Source of the DNA: ANME-2 cluster archaeon
GTDB taxonomy: Archaea; Halobacteriota; Methanosarcinia; Methanosarcinales; Methanocomedenaceae
Direction of reading: 5' to 3'
DNA: 53,986 bases
Assembly (NCBI GenBank): GCA_019429385.1
Contig: JAHYIS010000012.1
Span: forward strand, 1 to 53,986
The notes under the pieces were generated by a model. It was given only the letters and a program-made list of their open reading frames with translations. It was not told the DNA's origin and made no database searches. The translations under genes were made by a program, and so were the position numbers. Each line of letters opens with the position of its first letter. Position 1 is the stretch's first letter. Positions 44,079 to 53,711 of the stretch are shown piece after piece.

Positions 44079-45737
44079 ATGACATACATCATAAATTCTA
44101 TGCAGGAAGATTACTATTTTGTCTGTCGTGAACTCATCAGTAAGATATTAGAGGGTACTATCAAGACAAAAATAGACCTAAGCAGGGAAAAAAAGACACT
44201 CAGCGCACAACATCATCTCAGCAATTTCCCGGGAAATTCAATGATATTGTCCCAGACACTACCTGGTGAGTATGACAGTGTCATTGAATTGCTTCAAAGA
44301 AAACCAGTAAGGACTATTTCAGGAGTGGCTGTGATCGCAGTTATGACATCCCCTGCACCCTGTCCTCACGGTACCTGCATACCCTGCCCGGGCGGCCCTG
44401 ATTCAGATTATCGGTCACCCCAGAGTTATATGGGGCACGAACCAGCGACAATGAGAGCGATACAACATGATTATGACCCTTATCGCCAGGTTACCGGGCG
44501 GCTGGAACAGTTGAAACTGATAGGCCATCCTGTTGATAAAGCTGAACTGATAATAATGGGCGGGAGTTTTACAGCAAGGAATATTTGTTACCAGGAATGG
44601 TTTATTAAGCGGTGCATCGAGGCCATGAATGATTTCGGGATATATCGCAATGCTTCTGATACCCCTGATACCCGGGATAATTCCGACACTGGTATGTTCA
44701 GGTATTTTGAGGATGTACAGGCACGCAATGAAACTGCACAAATACGAAATGTCGGCATGACCATTGAGACGCGTCCTGATTGGGTGGGTACAGAAGAAGT
44801 AGATAGGATGCTGGGATATGGCGGCACCAAAGTTGAGATCGGGGTGCAGAGCATTTATGATAACGTGCTTGAAAAGATGAAACGGGGACATGATGTTTCC
44901 CATACAATAAAGGCTAACAGTGTGTTGAGGGATTCAGGGTTCAAGGTAGGGTTCCACATAATGCCCGGTCTTCCTGGTTCAACTCTTGATATGGACTTTA
45001 AGATGTTCGATACATTGTTCCAGGATGAGAAGTTCATGCCTGATTACGTGAAAATATACCCGGCCCTGGTAACGCCCGGGACCGGTCTCCATGATATGTG
45101 GACGTCAGGCGAATACCATGCCCTGGAATTGGAAGATGCCGTTGAACTCATAGCGAATGTAAAGGCCATACTCCCTCCCTGGGTCAGGCTGCAGCGGGTG
45201 CAGCGGGATATTCCGGCATGGCAGATAGAGGGCGGTGTGACAAAGAGCAACCTCAGGCAACTGGCAGGGGAACGACTGAATGAGAAAGGGGGGAGGTGTC
45301 GCTGTATCCGGTGCCGTGAAGCTGGCCATAAGGGGCTTCGTGGAATCGAACCTGGGAATGTCAGGAAAGTGGTGGAGTCTTATCGGGCCTGTGGAGGGGA
45401 AGAGCATTTCATTTCTTATGAAGATATTGAGCAGGACGTGCTAATCGGTTTTCTCAGATTGAGGTACCCACACGCACCGCACCGCCCCGAACTGGAGAAC
45501 GCGGCCCTGGTCAGGGAACTGCACGTGTACGGGTCTATGGTCAGTGTGGGACAAAAGGCGGGGGAAAAGCAGTGGCAGCATAAGGGCTATGGTGAAGAGT
45601 TGCTCAAAATGGCTGAAGAATTAGCAAAGGGAGCAGGGTTTGACAAACTTGCCATTATCAGCGGTATAGGTGTCAGGGGATACTATCGGAAACTGGGCTT
45701 TGAGCGGGATGGACCCTATATGGCAAAGCTCATATAG
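44079..45737 (+). CDS. elp3: Elp3-type tRNA uridine-34 modification enzyme
   Basis: The 552-residue protein joins a radical SAM domain and a C-terminal GNAT acetyltransferase domain. Cluster cysteines are Cys95, Cys100 and Cys103 in CPHGTCIPCPGGPDSD. The GNAT part includes KQWQHKGYGEELLKMAEEL and ISGIGVRGYYRKLGF. Archaeal Elp3 attaches a carboxymethyl group to uridine 34 of certain tRNAs. It stands alone and is divergent from the secretion operon, sharing a ~150-base AT-rich promoter region. It is complete. Confidence 0.96.
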   Translation: MTYIINSMQEDYYFVCRELISKILEGTIKTKIDLSREKKTLSAQHHLSNFPGNSMILSQTLPGEYDSVIELLQRKPVRTISGVAVIAVMTSPAPCPHGTCIPCPGGPDSDYRSPQSYMGHEPATMRAIQHDYDPYRQVTGRLEQLKLIGHPVDKAELIIMGGSFTARNICYQEWFIKRCIEAMNDFGIYRNASDTPDTRDNSDTGMFRYFEDVQARNETAQIRNVGMTIETRPDWVGTEEVDRMLGYGGTKVEIGVQSIYDNVLEKMKRGHDVSHTIKANSVLRDSGFKVGFHIMPGLPGSTLDMDFKMFDTLFQDEKFMPDYVKIYPALVTPGTGLHDMWTSGEYHALELEDAVELIANVKAILPPWVRLQRVQRDIPAWQIEGGVTKSNLRQLAGERLNEKGGRCRCIRCREAGHKGLRGIEPGNVRKVVESYRACGGEEHFISYEDIEQDVLIGFLRLRYPHAPHRPELENAALVRELHVYGSMVSVGQKAGEKQWQHKGYGEELLKMAEELAKGAGFDKLAIISGIGVRGYYRKLGFERDGPYMAKLI

Positions 45738-45742
45738 CTAAT

Positions 45743-45804
45743 GAAAACAAGAAAATCCTCCCTGCGGTCGGATTAACTTGAGTACAAAAAGTTATACTTT
45801 ATGT
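45743..45804 (-). repeat. 62-bp dispersed repeat, copy B
   Basis: On the minus strand this matches 15315-15376 over 62 bases with scattered differences (for example GACCGCAGG against GATCATAGG). It lies between the ends of elp3 and the tRNA-Ser gene, just after the tRNA's T-run. Confidence 0.75.
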
Positions 45805-45826
45805 ACTATCCAAAAAAAAAGTAAAA

Positions 45827-45911
45827 CGCTGAGGAGGAGATTCGAACTCCTGAGGTGCTGTGCACCACCGGTTTTCAAGACCGGCGCCGTGGTCCGCTTG
45901 GCTACCTCAGC
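45827..45911 (-). tRNA. tRNA-Ser (UGA)
   Basis: The minus strand folds as a class II tRNA of 85 bases. The acceptor stem is GCTGAGG / CCTCAGC with discriminator G, the D arm contains AGCCAAGCGGA, the anticodon stem CCGGT / ACCGG closes CTTGAAA (anticodon TGA), a long variable arm GTGGTGCACAGCAC follows, and the T arm contains GAGTTCGAATCTC. CCA is not encoded. A T-run (plus-strand A at 45812-45820) follows its 3' end. Confidence 0.96.
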
Positions 45912-45932
45912 ATGTTGAGCAATAATGGCAAC

Positions 45933-45950
45933 AGAGGAGGTTACTCCTCT
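45933..45950 (-). terminator. Hairpin at the end of the FKBP gene
   Basis: The minus strand has a seven-base-pair stem AGAGGAG / CTCCTCT with a TAAC loop that holds the stop codon. The following sequence is only moderately T-rich, so termination strength is unclear. The tRNA-Ser gene begins 22 bases later. Confidence 0.5.
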
Positions 45951-46693
45951 ACAGCCACTGGTTCAGTTGCCTCCCGGGCAATATTCTCATTCAGTTCTTC
46001 TCTATCTTCCATTCCATCTACTGTTTTTGTTAGCAGGTCTTTCGTATAGGTTTCTACATACAGGACTTCTGTAAGGTCTGTGTATTTCAAGAGGTCCAAT
46101 GCCATCTGGGCCTTGGAGGTGATCCAGTGTCTGGAATAATTAAATTCCAGGGGTACGTTGAACTTTGCTATGGTACCATCAATGTCGATGTCCAATTCCA
46201 TTCCCGTGTACAGAGTGCTAAGACCCACAGCCTTATCCTGTAAATTTTCAAGAGCGGCATCTATCTTATAATCATACGTTATTATCTGCCCTGCCATAGG
46301 AATGTTAAAATCTACGCTGGCATGTCGCCCGAGTACTTTTACCACGGTACCTACCTGTCCGTTGATCTCTATAGGCATTCCTACCTGTGGTTGTTGCTCG
46401 AACTTTTTCATTGGTAACGCTTTTACCAGCTGGGGGTCCCGCACGCCAAAAGCCTTTTCGGGGGGTATGGATATCGTACCTTCATGACCGACATCATGCT
46501 GTTTGATATCCTCTTCGAGGCCGGCAATTATCTGGTTCACGCCTATGATTATCACATCGCCGCCGTATCTTCTATTTGGATTGTACAGGTTATGAACTTT
46601 GGCAGCCTCTTCATTGGTGGTATCGAAGACCGTGCCATCCTCCATTTTTCCTGTATATGAAATTTTTATGAAATCTCCTTCTTTAATGGTCAT
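45941..46693 (-). CDS. FKBP-type peptidyl-prolyl isomerase (SlyD-like, long form)
   Basis: From the preferred start the protein has 250 residues: an FKBP domain with KISYTGKMEDGTVFDTT and GLEEDIKQHDVGHEG, an inserted IF chaperone domain (about 85-140), and a ~100-residue C-terminal extension typical of archaeal long FKBPs. It folds proline-containing proteins in the cytoplasm. The frame is open from 46714, but MTIKEGDFIKISYTG matches the normal family start. Confidence 0.93.
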   Translation of the reverse strand: MTIKEGDFIKISYTGKMEDGTVFDTTNEEAAKVHNLYNPNRRYGGDVIIIGVNQIIAGLEEDIKQHDVGHEGTISIPPEKAFGVRDPQLVKALPMKKFEQQPQVGMPIEINGQVGTVVKVLGRHASVDFNIPMAGQIITYDYKIDAALENLQDKAVGLSTLYTGMELDIDIDGTIAKFNVPLEFNYSRHWITSKAQMALDLLKYTDLTEVLYVETYTKDLLTKTVDGMEDREELNENIAREATEPVAVEE

Positions 46694-46819
46694 GTTGTAA
46701 ACACCGAAGCTCATAGATAACGGGAAGGATAAAATAAGTTTCTATGGAATGCCCTCATCTGACTGATTGAAAAGTATTAAATCAATGCAATTACATCAAA
46801 ATTCCAGGCAGGGATATTA

Positions 46820-47950
46820 ATGGACAAGGTAATGGAGATATATGAAAAATTGAAAGACCGGATAAGCCTGGAAGAATTCCTAAGTTTGGTGGATGAAAAG
46901 GAAGCACAGATGGCCGGACTTGCCGATAAATTTACAGCGGCCAGACTTGTTGCTATCAGCATGGGAATATCTGATGATGAGAAAAAGATAGGAGATGTTA
47001 CTCCGGATTTATCAAAGGTTGTCCTGGTAGGCAAAGTAACTGCCTGTTCAGATGTGCGTGTATTTAACCGTGAAGACGGTTCAAGCGGCAATGTTGCCAA
47101 CCTCACATTGGCTGACGAAACCGGTTCCATCAGGGTGACATTATGGGATGCTGCAGCAGACCTGGTAAAGGTAGGCGATATTGTATTCGGGGATTCCATC
47201 CAGGTATCAGGTTTTGTCAGGGAAGGTCGAAATGGACTTGAGGTCAGTGTGGGAAGAGGTGGCAAGGTTGATAAGATTGCCCTGAGCGAGGACATTCAGG
47301 TAAGGATCGACCCCTACAAGATAAATGAGGTCAAAGCAGGGATGGGGAATCTGTACCTGGTTGCCAAAGTGCTTGACATTTCAAACCCCAGGACGTTCCA
47401 GCGTAAAGACGGTTCTACCGGGAAAGTACGTAACGTGACCCTGGGTGATGCCACTGGCAAGATCAAGGTCACCTTATGGGACGAGAATGCAGTTACCCTT
47501 GATAAGATTAAACCAGGGGAAAACATCGAGATAACGGGCGGATATGCGAAAGAGAACAGTTTCAGTAATCAGGTGGAGATCAATCTGGGAAATAACAGTT
47601 CCCTTCGTACAAGCAGTAAAAAAGTAGAATTCAAGGAACAGTTCACACCCATTGCAGATATTGTGCCAAAGCAGCAGTACAATATTGAAGGACATGTCAC
47701 AGGACTTGACGAATTAAAGGAATTCCAGCGCAAAGACGGGTCTGCTGCCCAGGTATTGAATATCCACATATCAGATGATTCAGGCAGGATACGGGCTGCT
47801 CTCTGGGGTGAACAGGCTGACATCATACATGACATCGACCTGGGAACACAGGTACAGGTCATTGACTGCTATGCAAAACCCGGATGGAACGATGAAGTAG
47901 AATTAAGCGTGGGCGAGCGCAGCAGGGTGATTATCGTTGAAAAAGGATAG
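46820..47950 (+). CDS. rpa: Replication protein A, three OB-folds
   Basis: The 376-residue single-stranded DNA-binding protein has an N-terminal helical region (1-~65) and three OB-fold repeats (about 70-150, 175-255 and 285-370). Each contains a variant of FxRxDGSxGxVxNLxLxDxTG followed by IRVTLWD. No C-terminal zinc finger is seen, so this is the zinc-less form. It protects single-stranded DNA in replication and repair. The start ATG is preceded by AGGGATA. Confidence 0.93.
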   Translation: MDKVMEIYEKLKDRISLEEFLSLVDEKEAQMAGLADKFTAARLVAISMGISDDEKKIGDVTPDLSKVVLVGKVTACSDVRVFNREDGSSGNVANLTLADETGSIRVTLWDAAADLVKVGDIVFGDSIQVSGFVREGRNGLEVSVGRGGKVDKIALSEDIQVRIDPYKINEVKAGMGNLYLVAKVLDISNPRTFQRKDGSTGKVRNVTLGDATGKIKVTLWDENAVTLDKIKPGENIEITGGYAKENSFSNQVEINLGNNSSLRTSSKKVEFKEQFTPIADIVPKQQYNIEGHVTGLDELKEFQRKDGSAAQVLNIHISDDSGRIRAALWGEQADIIHDIDLGTQVQVIDCYAKPGWNDEVELSVGERSRVIIVEKG

Positions 47951-47961
47951 GGTGATAGACT

Positions 47962-48273
47962 TTATCGGCCCTGTACTTTTGTCTTTTTAGCCTTTTTCAG
48001 TTTCTTCTTTGCCATCTTTGTTCTAAATTCGCTGACCTCTTCCACGGTTTCTTCTTTTTCTTCCCTGTAGAAAAGCAGGCCTGCTACCAAACCAAAGACC
48101 ACTATGAACAGCACGAAATAAAACTGAAATTCTGTCAACGGACTGAAATCTATATGTCTGAAAATAAATGTATCAAGTACATAAATTATGGCTGTAGAGA
48201 CTATTGCCATAATCAATGAGTACTGTATGACAAGAAAGTTCTCCGAATATGTATTTTGGGTTTCAGATTTCAT
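47962..48273 (-). CDS. Small membrane protein with a basic tail
   Basis: This 103-residue protein has two membrane helices (about 14-34 and 48-68), an acidic EEKEETVEE segment and a very Lys-rich C terminus (MAKKKLKKAKKTK). The basic tail is probably cytoplasmic and could touch nucleic acid or the ribosome. No family is recognised. It ends 12 bases from convergent rpa. Confidence 0.7.
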   Translation of the reverse strand: MKSETQNTYSENFLVIQYSLIMAIVSTAIIYVLDTFIFRHIDFSPLTEFQFYFVLFIVVFGLVAGLLFYREEKEETVEEVSEFRTKMAKKKLKKAKKTKVQGR

Positions 48274-48334
48274 TGAGCCTATCTCCTCTCACTTCTTTGA
48301 AGCTTTATAGGTAAAAAAACCTTTTGTCGGGAAA

Positions 48335-48544
48335 TTATTCTTTATCCTGTTCGATTATGAACGTGCCCACATATCCACAATCTTTACATTGATATTGAAG
48401 GCCGGTTTTCAGTCCCATATAATAAGTAATGCTGGTGGAACCACAATCCGGGCAAATAAGAATACTGGCGGCCCGATTGTGGGAAGCTTCCATCATTTTC
48501 TGTTCCAGTTCAATGAAATTGTCTGGAATTTCAGGACTGTTCAT
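48335..48544 (-). CDS. Small zinc-ribbon protein overlapping the kinase gene
   Basis: This 69-residue protein has a helical N terminus and a zinc ribbon of two CxxC pairs (LICPDCGS near 29-36 and YQCKDCGY near 51-58). Its ATG lies inside the last codons of the histidine kinase gene in another frame, overlapping by 14 bases, so it is translationally coupled. It might bind DNA or modulate the kinase output; this is inference. A seven-T run follows the stop. Confidence 0.7.
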   Translation of the reverse strand: MNSPEIPDNFIELEQKMMEASHNRAASILICPDCGSTSITYYMGLKTGLQYQCKDCGYVGTFIIEQDKE

Positions 48545-50339
48545 ATTTCGACCTTCTCAATGTTATGATGAAGCACGTTCCTTCGCCTTCTCTACTTTTA
48601 ACGACGATTTTCCCACCGTGTCCCTCTATTATCCTCTTCACAATAGCGAGACCCAGTCCAGTACCGGTTTCCTCTTCAAAAACTTCACCACCCAATGTAT
48701 AGAATTTTTCAAAAATATGTTCGAGGTCATTTTGGGGTATGCCAATACCATTATCTTTCACCGTTATCTGTACATGCTCGTGGGTGTCTGCCACTTCAAT
48801 CTCTACTCTGCCACCCCAGGGCGTAAATTTCAATGCGTTATTTATCAGGTTTACAAATACGGTCACAAGAGCATTCGTATTTCCTGTAATTTCTGGAAGG
48901 TCTGAAGGTAAAGTTATTTTTATCGCAATTCCATGGTCATAGGCGATTTCATAAATCGTTTCCACCGCAATATCAATTACGTCACGCAGGTTCACCTGTT
49001 CCTTCTCAAAATCGAGCGCACCAGATTCAATTCTTGCAATGTCCAGCAGGTCATTGATCGTCCGGGTTTGACGGTCAACATTCTTGATTATTTTACTGAT
49101 AAGCTCGTGACTGTCTATCTGTTCATGATCGCCCCCGGTCATCAATAATTCTGCAGACGCTTTTATCGCTGTCATAGGTGCCTTAAGTTCATGAGAAACC
49201 ATAGAAACAAAATTTGATTTGAGTTTGTCGAGTTCTTTCAATTTTGAATTAGCACGTTCCAGTGAATCATTGAATTCATTAAGTTCCATTGTTTTTCTTT
49301 CAACTTCAAATTCCAGTGACTTATTCCATCGAAGAAGCAGGAATATTATAAGGGTACCACCCATCAGCGTTATAATGGCAGATAATGCTACAAATATGGC
49401 CTGTTGGAACAACATGGAATGCATCAATGCAACAACTTCGGATTTGGGACTGACCACTGCCACCGACCACAGGCGTCGGTTCCATTGGATTGGAGAATAT
49501 GCAACAATCATATCTTCTGGTTTGCCATTATGAGAATAATTTACAGCATTATCAGGACCCTGTGAAAACAATGCATAATTTCCAGTACCTTCTGAACCGT
49601 TCACTTGCTCATAGATGATGTGTAAATATTGGGAATGAGAATTATTCAGGATTTCAATACTATTTTCTCCCTGTGCAAAATAACCAGACCCATCAAACAG
49701 CACCTGTCCATTGCGGTCAATCATGTAAACGTACCCGTTGGAATTATACGTTTCAAGATAATTTTCAGATAACGTTGACATTTTAATGATGGCAAGTATG
49801 GTTCCCTTATAGCGTAACCCTTCAAATACGGGAACCCAGATAAAAGAGCCCAGCCCCCCTTCAATCAGTTGCATTGGATTGGTACAATATGTACCTGTTT
49901 CCTTTGCATGTTCTATGGGCCACTGCTGGTTGTTCTCATAAAGGTCGTATCCGATAGGAACATACTCTTCAGGGTAACCTGTTACCACTATCCCAGTGGA
50001 ATTGATAAACTCAATTGCATAGAAACCCTGGCTGCCTTCATAGATATCTTTGAATAACCTCTGGTACTCATCAGGCGTTGCACCCGGTTCATTCTTTCCC
50101 AGAGACTCGACCAGATTTAGTTTCTCATCCAGGAATTCCATAATTCCTGTTGATATCTGCCTGGCAAGCAGGAGTTGCTGTTCATTATACTGGGATGTGA
50201 CAATTTTATCAACTTTAATGTGGGTATTGACACCAAAAAATACAATAAATAACAACAGTATAATACTTGCAATCGCTATTAAGAACAGTACTTTTTTATC
50301 AGATTTGTAAAACAAATCATATTTTATCGGAGCGACCAT
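48531..50339 (-). CDS. Membrane sensor histidine kinase with Cache-like sensor
   Basis: The 602-residue protein has a first membrane helix (about 17-40), an extracellular dCache-like sensor (about 45-300, with YAIEFINSTGIVVTGYPEEYV), a second helix (about 310-335), a coiled linker, a HisKA domain with SMVSHELKAPMTAIKAS (phospho-His near 384) and a HATPase domain with NALKFTPWGGRVEIEV, DNGIGIP and GTGLGLAIVKRI. It senses an unknown external ligand. No response regulator is adjacent; the small zinc-ribbon gene overlaps its end. Confidence 0.94.
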   Translation of the reverse strand: MVAPIKYDLFYKSDKKVLFLIAIASIILLLFIVFFGVNTHIKVDKIVTSQYNEQQLLLARQISTGIMEFLDEKLNLVESLGKNEPGATPDEYQRLFKDIYEGSQGFYAIEFINSTGIVVTGYPEEYVPIGYDLYENNQQWPIEHAKETGTYCTNPMQLIEGGLGSFIWVPVFEGLRYKGTILAIIKMSTLSENYLETYNSNGYVYMIDRNGQVLFDGSGYFAQGENSIEILNNSHSQYLHIIYEQVNGSEGTGNYALFSQGPDNAVNYSHNGKPEDMIVAYSPIQWNRRLWSVAVVSPKSEVVALMHSMLFQQAIFVALSAIITLMGGTLIIFLLLRWNKSLEFEVERKTMELNEFNDSLERANSKLKELDKLKSNFVSMVSHELKAPMTAIKASAELLMTGGDHEQIDSHELISKIIKNVDRQTRTINDLLDIARIESGALDFEKEQVNLRDVIDIAVETIYEIAYDHGIAIKITLPSDLPEITGNTNALVTVFVNLINNALKFTPWGGRVEIEVADTHEHVQITVKDNGIGIPQNDLEHIFEKFYTLGGEVFEEETGTGLGLAIVKRIIEGHGGKIVVKSREGEGTCFIITLRRSKYEQS

Positions 50340-50341
50340 TG

Positions 50342-50371
50342 AATCACGTGCAGAATTTTACGTATGTGATT
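50342..50371. promoter_or_regulatory. Inverted repeat before the kinase gene
   Basis: AATCAC (50342-50347) and GTGATT (50366-50371) form a six-base inverted repeat just upstream of the kinase start, with smaller ACGT echoes inside. It may be chance or an operator. Confidence 0.3.
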
Positions 50372-50445
50372 ATTTTCATAATCCCTGAATTGTATTACAT
50401 TGTGTCGTCGTATATTTTTACCAAATATTTTTATCAGATCGAATT

Positions 50446-51582
50446 TTACTTCTTACGGTGGGATAATATTTCCTGGGACATACGTTTTTTTATCTGCATG
50501 AACTCCATATCTGAAACACCTACTACTTCAAGCACACCATCTCTTAAAAAGCAAGGTTTTGATATCTTGCAGCACCAGGCCATACTACCAAAACAGGTAC
50601 TATCCCCATATTCCAGAGGAGTACCCTTAACAAAATCAAGTTTCAGTCGTGCAAATTCCTCTGCGCTCATTCCTATCTGCTTCAATGCATTGTGCACTGC
50701 ACAGGGTTTCACCGGCAGGCAGCAAAAGGTAAGTGCTCTTAGATCCCCGCCGCCGCAGATATGCTTGGGAGAATTATACCAGCCATTCATCATCTGTACT
50801 GAAGTAACCTGTTCAACTAAGAAACGCAATGTATTGGGATTATTCATAACAGCCCTGGCAACTGATACCATATCAGCACCCCGTGAGAACATAGATTTTG
50901 CTGATGAATAGTCTATAATTGAATTGTTACCGATAATGAACAGTGACGTATGGTTCCGTATCTTCCTGATGACATTTACATCAGCACCTCGACCGCCCAT
51001 TGCATCAATGTGGATTATATGTGCTCCTGCCAGGTCAATGACCTGTGCTACTTCAAGGTCATCCACAACATTGGCCCGTATCTTGACAGATACCACCGCA
51101 CCTGTACTCCTCACCGTTTCAATGATCTCGCGCAGCGTATCCAGATGTTCAAGCAGCGATTCCCCCGCGCCCAGTTCCATCATTTCAGGCTGGCGGCAGT
51201 GGGCATTTATCTCGATACCGGCACCGTACTTTTTAGCAAGGCGCGCGGCATCAGCATAAGCTTCAATATCGGCAGCCCTGACATTGACCATGACAGCGGT
51301 GCCGGAATCTACACTGGTGATAGCCTGCAGTTCTGATTCCAGAAATTCCATAGGTGAGTCAGTTATGAATTCTTTTCGTCCACGCTTGACCTCTCGCTGT
51401 GCTGCATCGTTGGTCGGTTCATCAAGGTTGTATCCACCCAATATTACCATTCCTGCATGGTCCATGAACCGGGCTGCAAACTTACTATCGGTAATTCCGG
51501 CCATCGGAGCTAATGCAATCGGGTTTTTAGGGGTAAGGTATCCGATCTTCAGGTCGAATGGGACAATTATTTCTGTATTCAA
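50446..51582 (-). CDS. Methanogenesis marker protein 9 (Dus-like TIM barrel plus Cys-rich tail)
   Basis: This protein has a tRNA-dihydrouridine synthase-like barrel (NPIALAPMAGITDSKFA at the start, INAHCRQPEMMELGAG, HIDAMGGRGADVNVIRK). The C-terminal domain has many conserved cysteines (THE HICGGGDLRALTFCCLPVKPC and STCFGSMAWCCKISKPC segments), the hallmark of methanogenesis marker 9. The biochemical role is unknown, though the gene tracks with methyl-CoM reductase-containing archaea. The frame is open from an ATG at 51624 without ribosome-binding site; a TTG at 51582 follows GAGGG at proper spacing and is preferred. Confidence 0.85.
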   Translation of the reverse strand: MNTEIIVPFDLKIGYLTPKNPIALAPMAGITDSKFAARFMDHAGMVILGGYNLDEPTNDAAQREVKRGRKEFITDSPMEFLESELQAITSVDSGTAVMVNVRAADIEAYADAARLAKKYGAGIEINAHCRQPEMMELGAGESLLEHLDTLREIIETVRSTGAVVSVKIRANVVDDLEVAQVIDLAGAHIIHIDAMGGRGADVNVIRKIRNHTSLFIIGNNSIIDYSSAKSMFSRGADMVSVARAVMNNPNTLRFLVEQVTSVQMMNGWYNSPKHICGGGDLRALTFCCLPVKPCAVHNALKQIGMSAEEFARLKLDFVKGTPLEYGDSTCFGSMAWCCKISKPCFLRDGVLEVVGVSDMEFMQIKKRMSQEILSHRKK

Positions 51583-51733
51583 TGAATTCCCTCGAGTACT
51601 ATGCAAGACATAACAGGTGTTCATGTAAGGAATGTTCGTGCTTGTTTAAACTATAAAAGTTTAACGGGGAAAAACGTTCTATCAAAAATAATAACGGTAA
51701 ATAATTAAAATCCAATAACGGTAGTCAATCAGC

Positions 51734-52435
51734 TCATATAACTATTGAGGCTGAAAATAATCCAACCATTATTATCAGCAAAAACAATCCCGCATACACT
51801 GCAGGGCTCCAGGCCAGCACTTTGCGTCCATCCAATACGCTTACAGGCAACATATTAAAACCCGCGAGCAGCAGATTTATCATAACTCCAAGCCGGCCTA
51901 CTTCGCCCAGGAATCCTGGCTCGCTGATAAGGGGCATGAACACAATGGCCAAAAAAAGGTTCATTGCCGGACCTGATGCAGCTATTCTTCCGTACTGGCT
52001 CTTTGATATGTGAGGGCCGAATATCTGCACGGCACCGGGTGCAGCGAACAGGAAACCTAATTGCCATGCCATAAGGATAGCAAAGATAAGCATGCCAATA
52101 CTCATGCGGAACTCTGCCCATGCCCCATACTGCTGGGCAATGAACTTGTGCCCCATCTCGTGGATAATAAACGATATACCTACCGTGAACAGGGATATCA
52201 TGAACAGTTCGCCGATGAATGACCCGGTTATCTCGGAACCTGTGGGCTGGCGATTCAGGCGCATCCACCCCAGCATTATAGCAAACGCATAGGAAATAGC
52301 CAGCCATGATACGAAAAGATGCTTTAACTCTGTACTGCTGGTATTGAACAGGGCCATTTTCTTTGACCGTACTGTATTATTATGGTTAGACTCGATCTGG
52401 GACCAGAGGTTCTCTTGAGGCATCTGATTAAACAA
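51734..52435 (-). CDS. Site-2-type M50 membrane metalloprotease
   Basis: The 233-residue membrane protein has the zinc motif IIHEMGHKFIAQ (HExxH) within a helix and the second signature NMLPVSVLDGRKVLAW with the third metal ligand Asp. Five or six membrane helices are present. There is no PDZ or CBS domain, as in minimal archaeal members. It would cut membrane-embedded proteins. The N terminus up to about residue 35 is polar and variable, so the true start could be later (MALFNTSS). Confidence 0.88.
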   Translation of the reverse strand: MFNQMPQENLWSQIESNHNNTVRSKKMALFNTSSTELKHLFVSWLAISYAFAIMLGWMRLNRQPTGSEITGSFIGELFMISLFTVGISFIIHEMGHKFIAQQYGAWAEFRMSIGMLIFAILMAWQLGFLFAAPGAVQIFGPHISKSQYGRIAASGPAMNLFLAIVFMPLISEPGFLGEVGRLGVMINLLLAGFNMLPVSVLDGRKVLAWSPAVYAGLFLLIIMVGLFSASIVI

Positions 52436-52502
52436 TGTGTTTACTACGATTTAATATTTGTTAATAGAAAAGGACATTTTTCGGTGGCTGAACACAATAC
52501 AA

Positions 52503-53711
52503 TCAGAGGAAATCCAGCAATGTTCTCTGGTTACGTCGTTTATCCAGCAGAATGGACTCAGGGTACCATTCCTCTTTCCTGGTATTGAGCCGGGTTGACA
52601 TATCGGTCAGGGCAGCATCAACGGAGTCGAATTTCAAAGGCGGCATTGACATGGCATACCTGGCAGCCTCCCGCACAACCCAAACCCCCAGGGGTGCCCA
52701 GTAGTCAGGGGTGATCTCCCGTATGGCAAAAACACTGGCACTGCGGCGCAGGTCATGCAGATGCTCCTGCACAGGCAACCTGGCAGCATAGTACCCGCCG
52801 CCCAGATTTGAGTACCTCTTCTTTCCGCTGTGGTCTTCCTGGTCAGCCTCGATAACGGTGGTCCCGCCAGTCCATACTGCTCTTGGCATCCATATCTCGA
52901 TAAGTTCGAATGCCGGTGGTCCTGGAATGACCAGTATTTCGAAATGATTGCCATGTAGTCCCCCGCTGAATACCTGTATCTCACCAGTTTCAGGGTAATA
53001 CCTGATATCCTCAGCAAGCATCTTGCCTATCATATCATCAGTGGCAGTGATGGACCAGCGGGTAGGTACAATCGTGCGCTTCTTCCCCAACAACCCGATG
53101 GAAAGCAGCCTGTTGATGTGGTCTGTGGAAACATCTGCACGGTACATCTCCCTGATGGCATCTACTGCTGCAACATCACTATCGCCCACGGCCCTGTCCA
53201 CATGCCTGGGTACAACCGGATTCTGGGCAATGTCGAGTCTGGTTACTTCACCTGCAGGACCCATAGGCGAGAGCACCCCGTCAAAGCGCAGGTCCATACG
53301 GGGGGGTTTGCGGAACCATACCTCAGTGTCCACAGGGGTCCCGGACAGTGCCAGTTCCTGGGTCTTCTGGAGCATCGCATCGGGTTTACCTGCATCTTTC
53401 ACGTTAAAATGCATATTGGACCTGACCAGGCTGGACCGAAGTGCTATGATCTCTCCTATATCCAGATTGTTCCATGAATCTGGAGCGTCATAGTTTTCGG
53501 CTGCAGCGCCCAGTACATCAGGAGGTACAAGCGGTCCTGCAGATACCTGGGGATATCCGTAGCGTCCCACAAATACCGAAGGCGGGGACGAGCCAAAGAT
53601 ATTGTCTGAAAGTTTTTCTGTCGTTCCCAGAGGTTTAAACTTCTCCAGAACCGGGCAGGCAGGACGGCCGCAGCGTCCCTTACCTTTGCAGGATACACAC
53701 AGCGAGGTCAT
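52503..53711 (-). CDS. nreA: Archaeal DNA-repair protein NreA
   Basis: This 402-residue protein has the N-terminal zinc-finger-like CVSCKGKGRCGRPACPVLEKF with several cysteines and the conserved GSSPPSVFVGRYGYP core. Its last residues NQRTLLDFL form a PIP-box-like motif for binding PCNA. Nre proteins are repair factors in archaea linked to tolerance of mitomycin-type damage. The gene stands alone with an AT-rich region upstream. Confidence 0.92.
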   Translation of the reverse strand: MTSLCVSCKGKGRCGRPACPVLEKFKPLGTTEKLSDNIFGSSPPSVFVGRYGYPQVSAGPLVPPDVLGAAAENYDAPDSWNNLDIGEIIALRSSLVRSNMHFNVKDAGKPDAMLQKTQELALSGTPVDTEVWFRKPPRMDLRFDGVLSPMGPAGEVTRLDIAQNPVVPRHVDRAVGDSDVAAVDAIREMYRADVSTDHINRLLSIGLLGKKRTIVPTRWSITATDDMIGKMLAEDIRYYPETGEIQVFSGGLHGNHFEILVIPGPPAFELIEIWMPRAVWTGGTTVIEADQEDHSGKKRYSNLGGGYYAARLPVQEHLHDLRRSASVFAIREITPDYWAPLGVWVVREAARYAMSMPPLKFDSVDAALTDMSTRLNTRKEEWYPESILLDKRRNQRTLLDFL

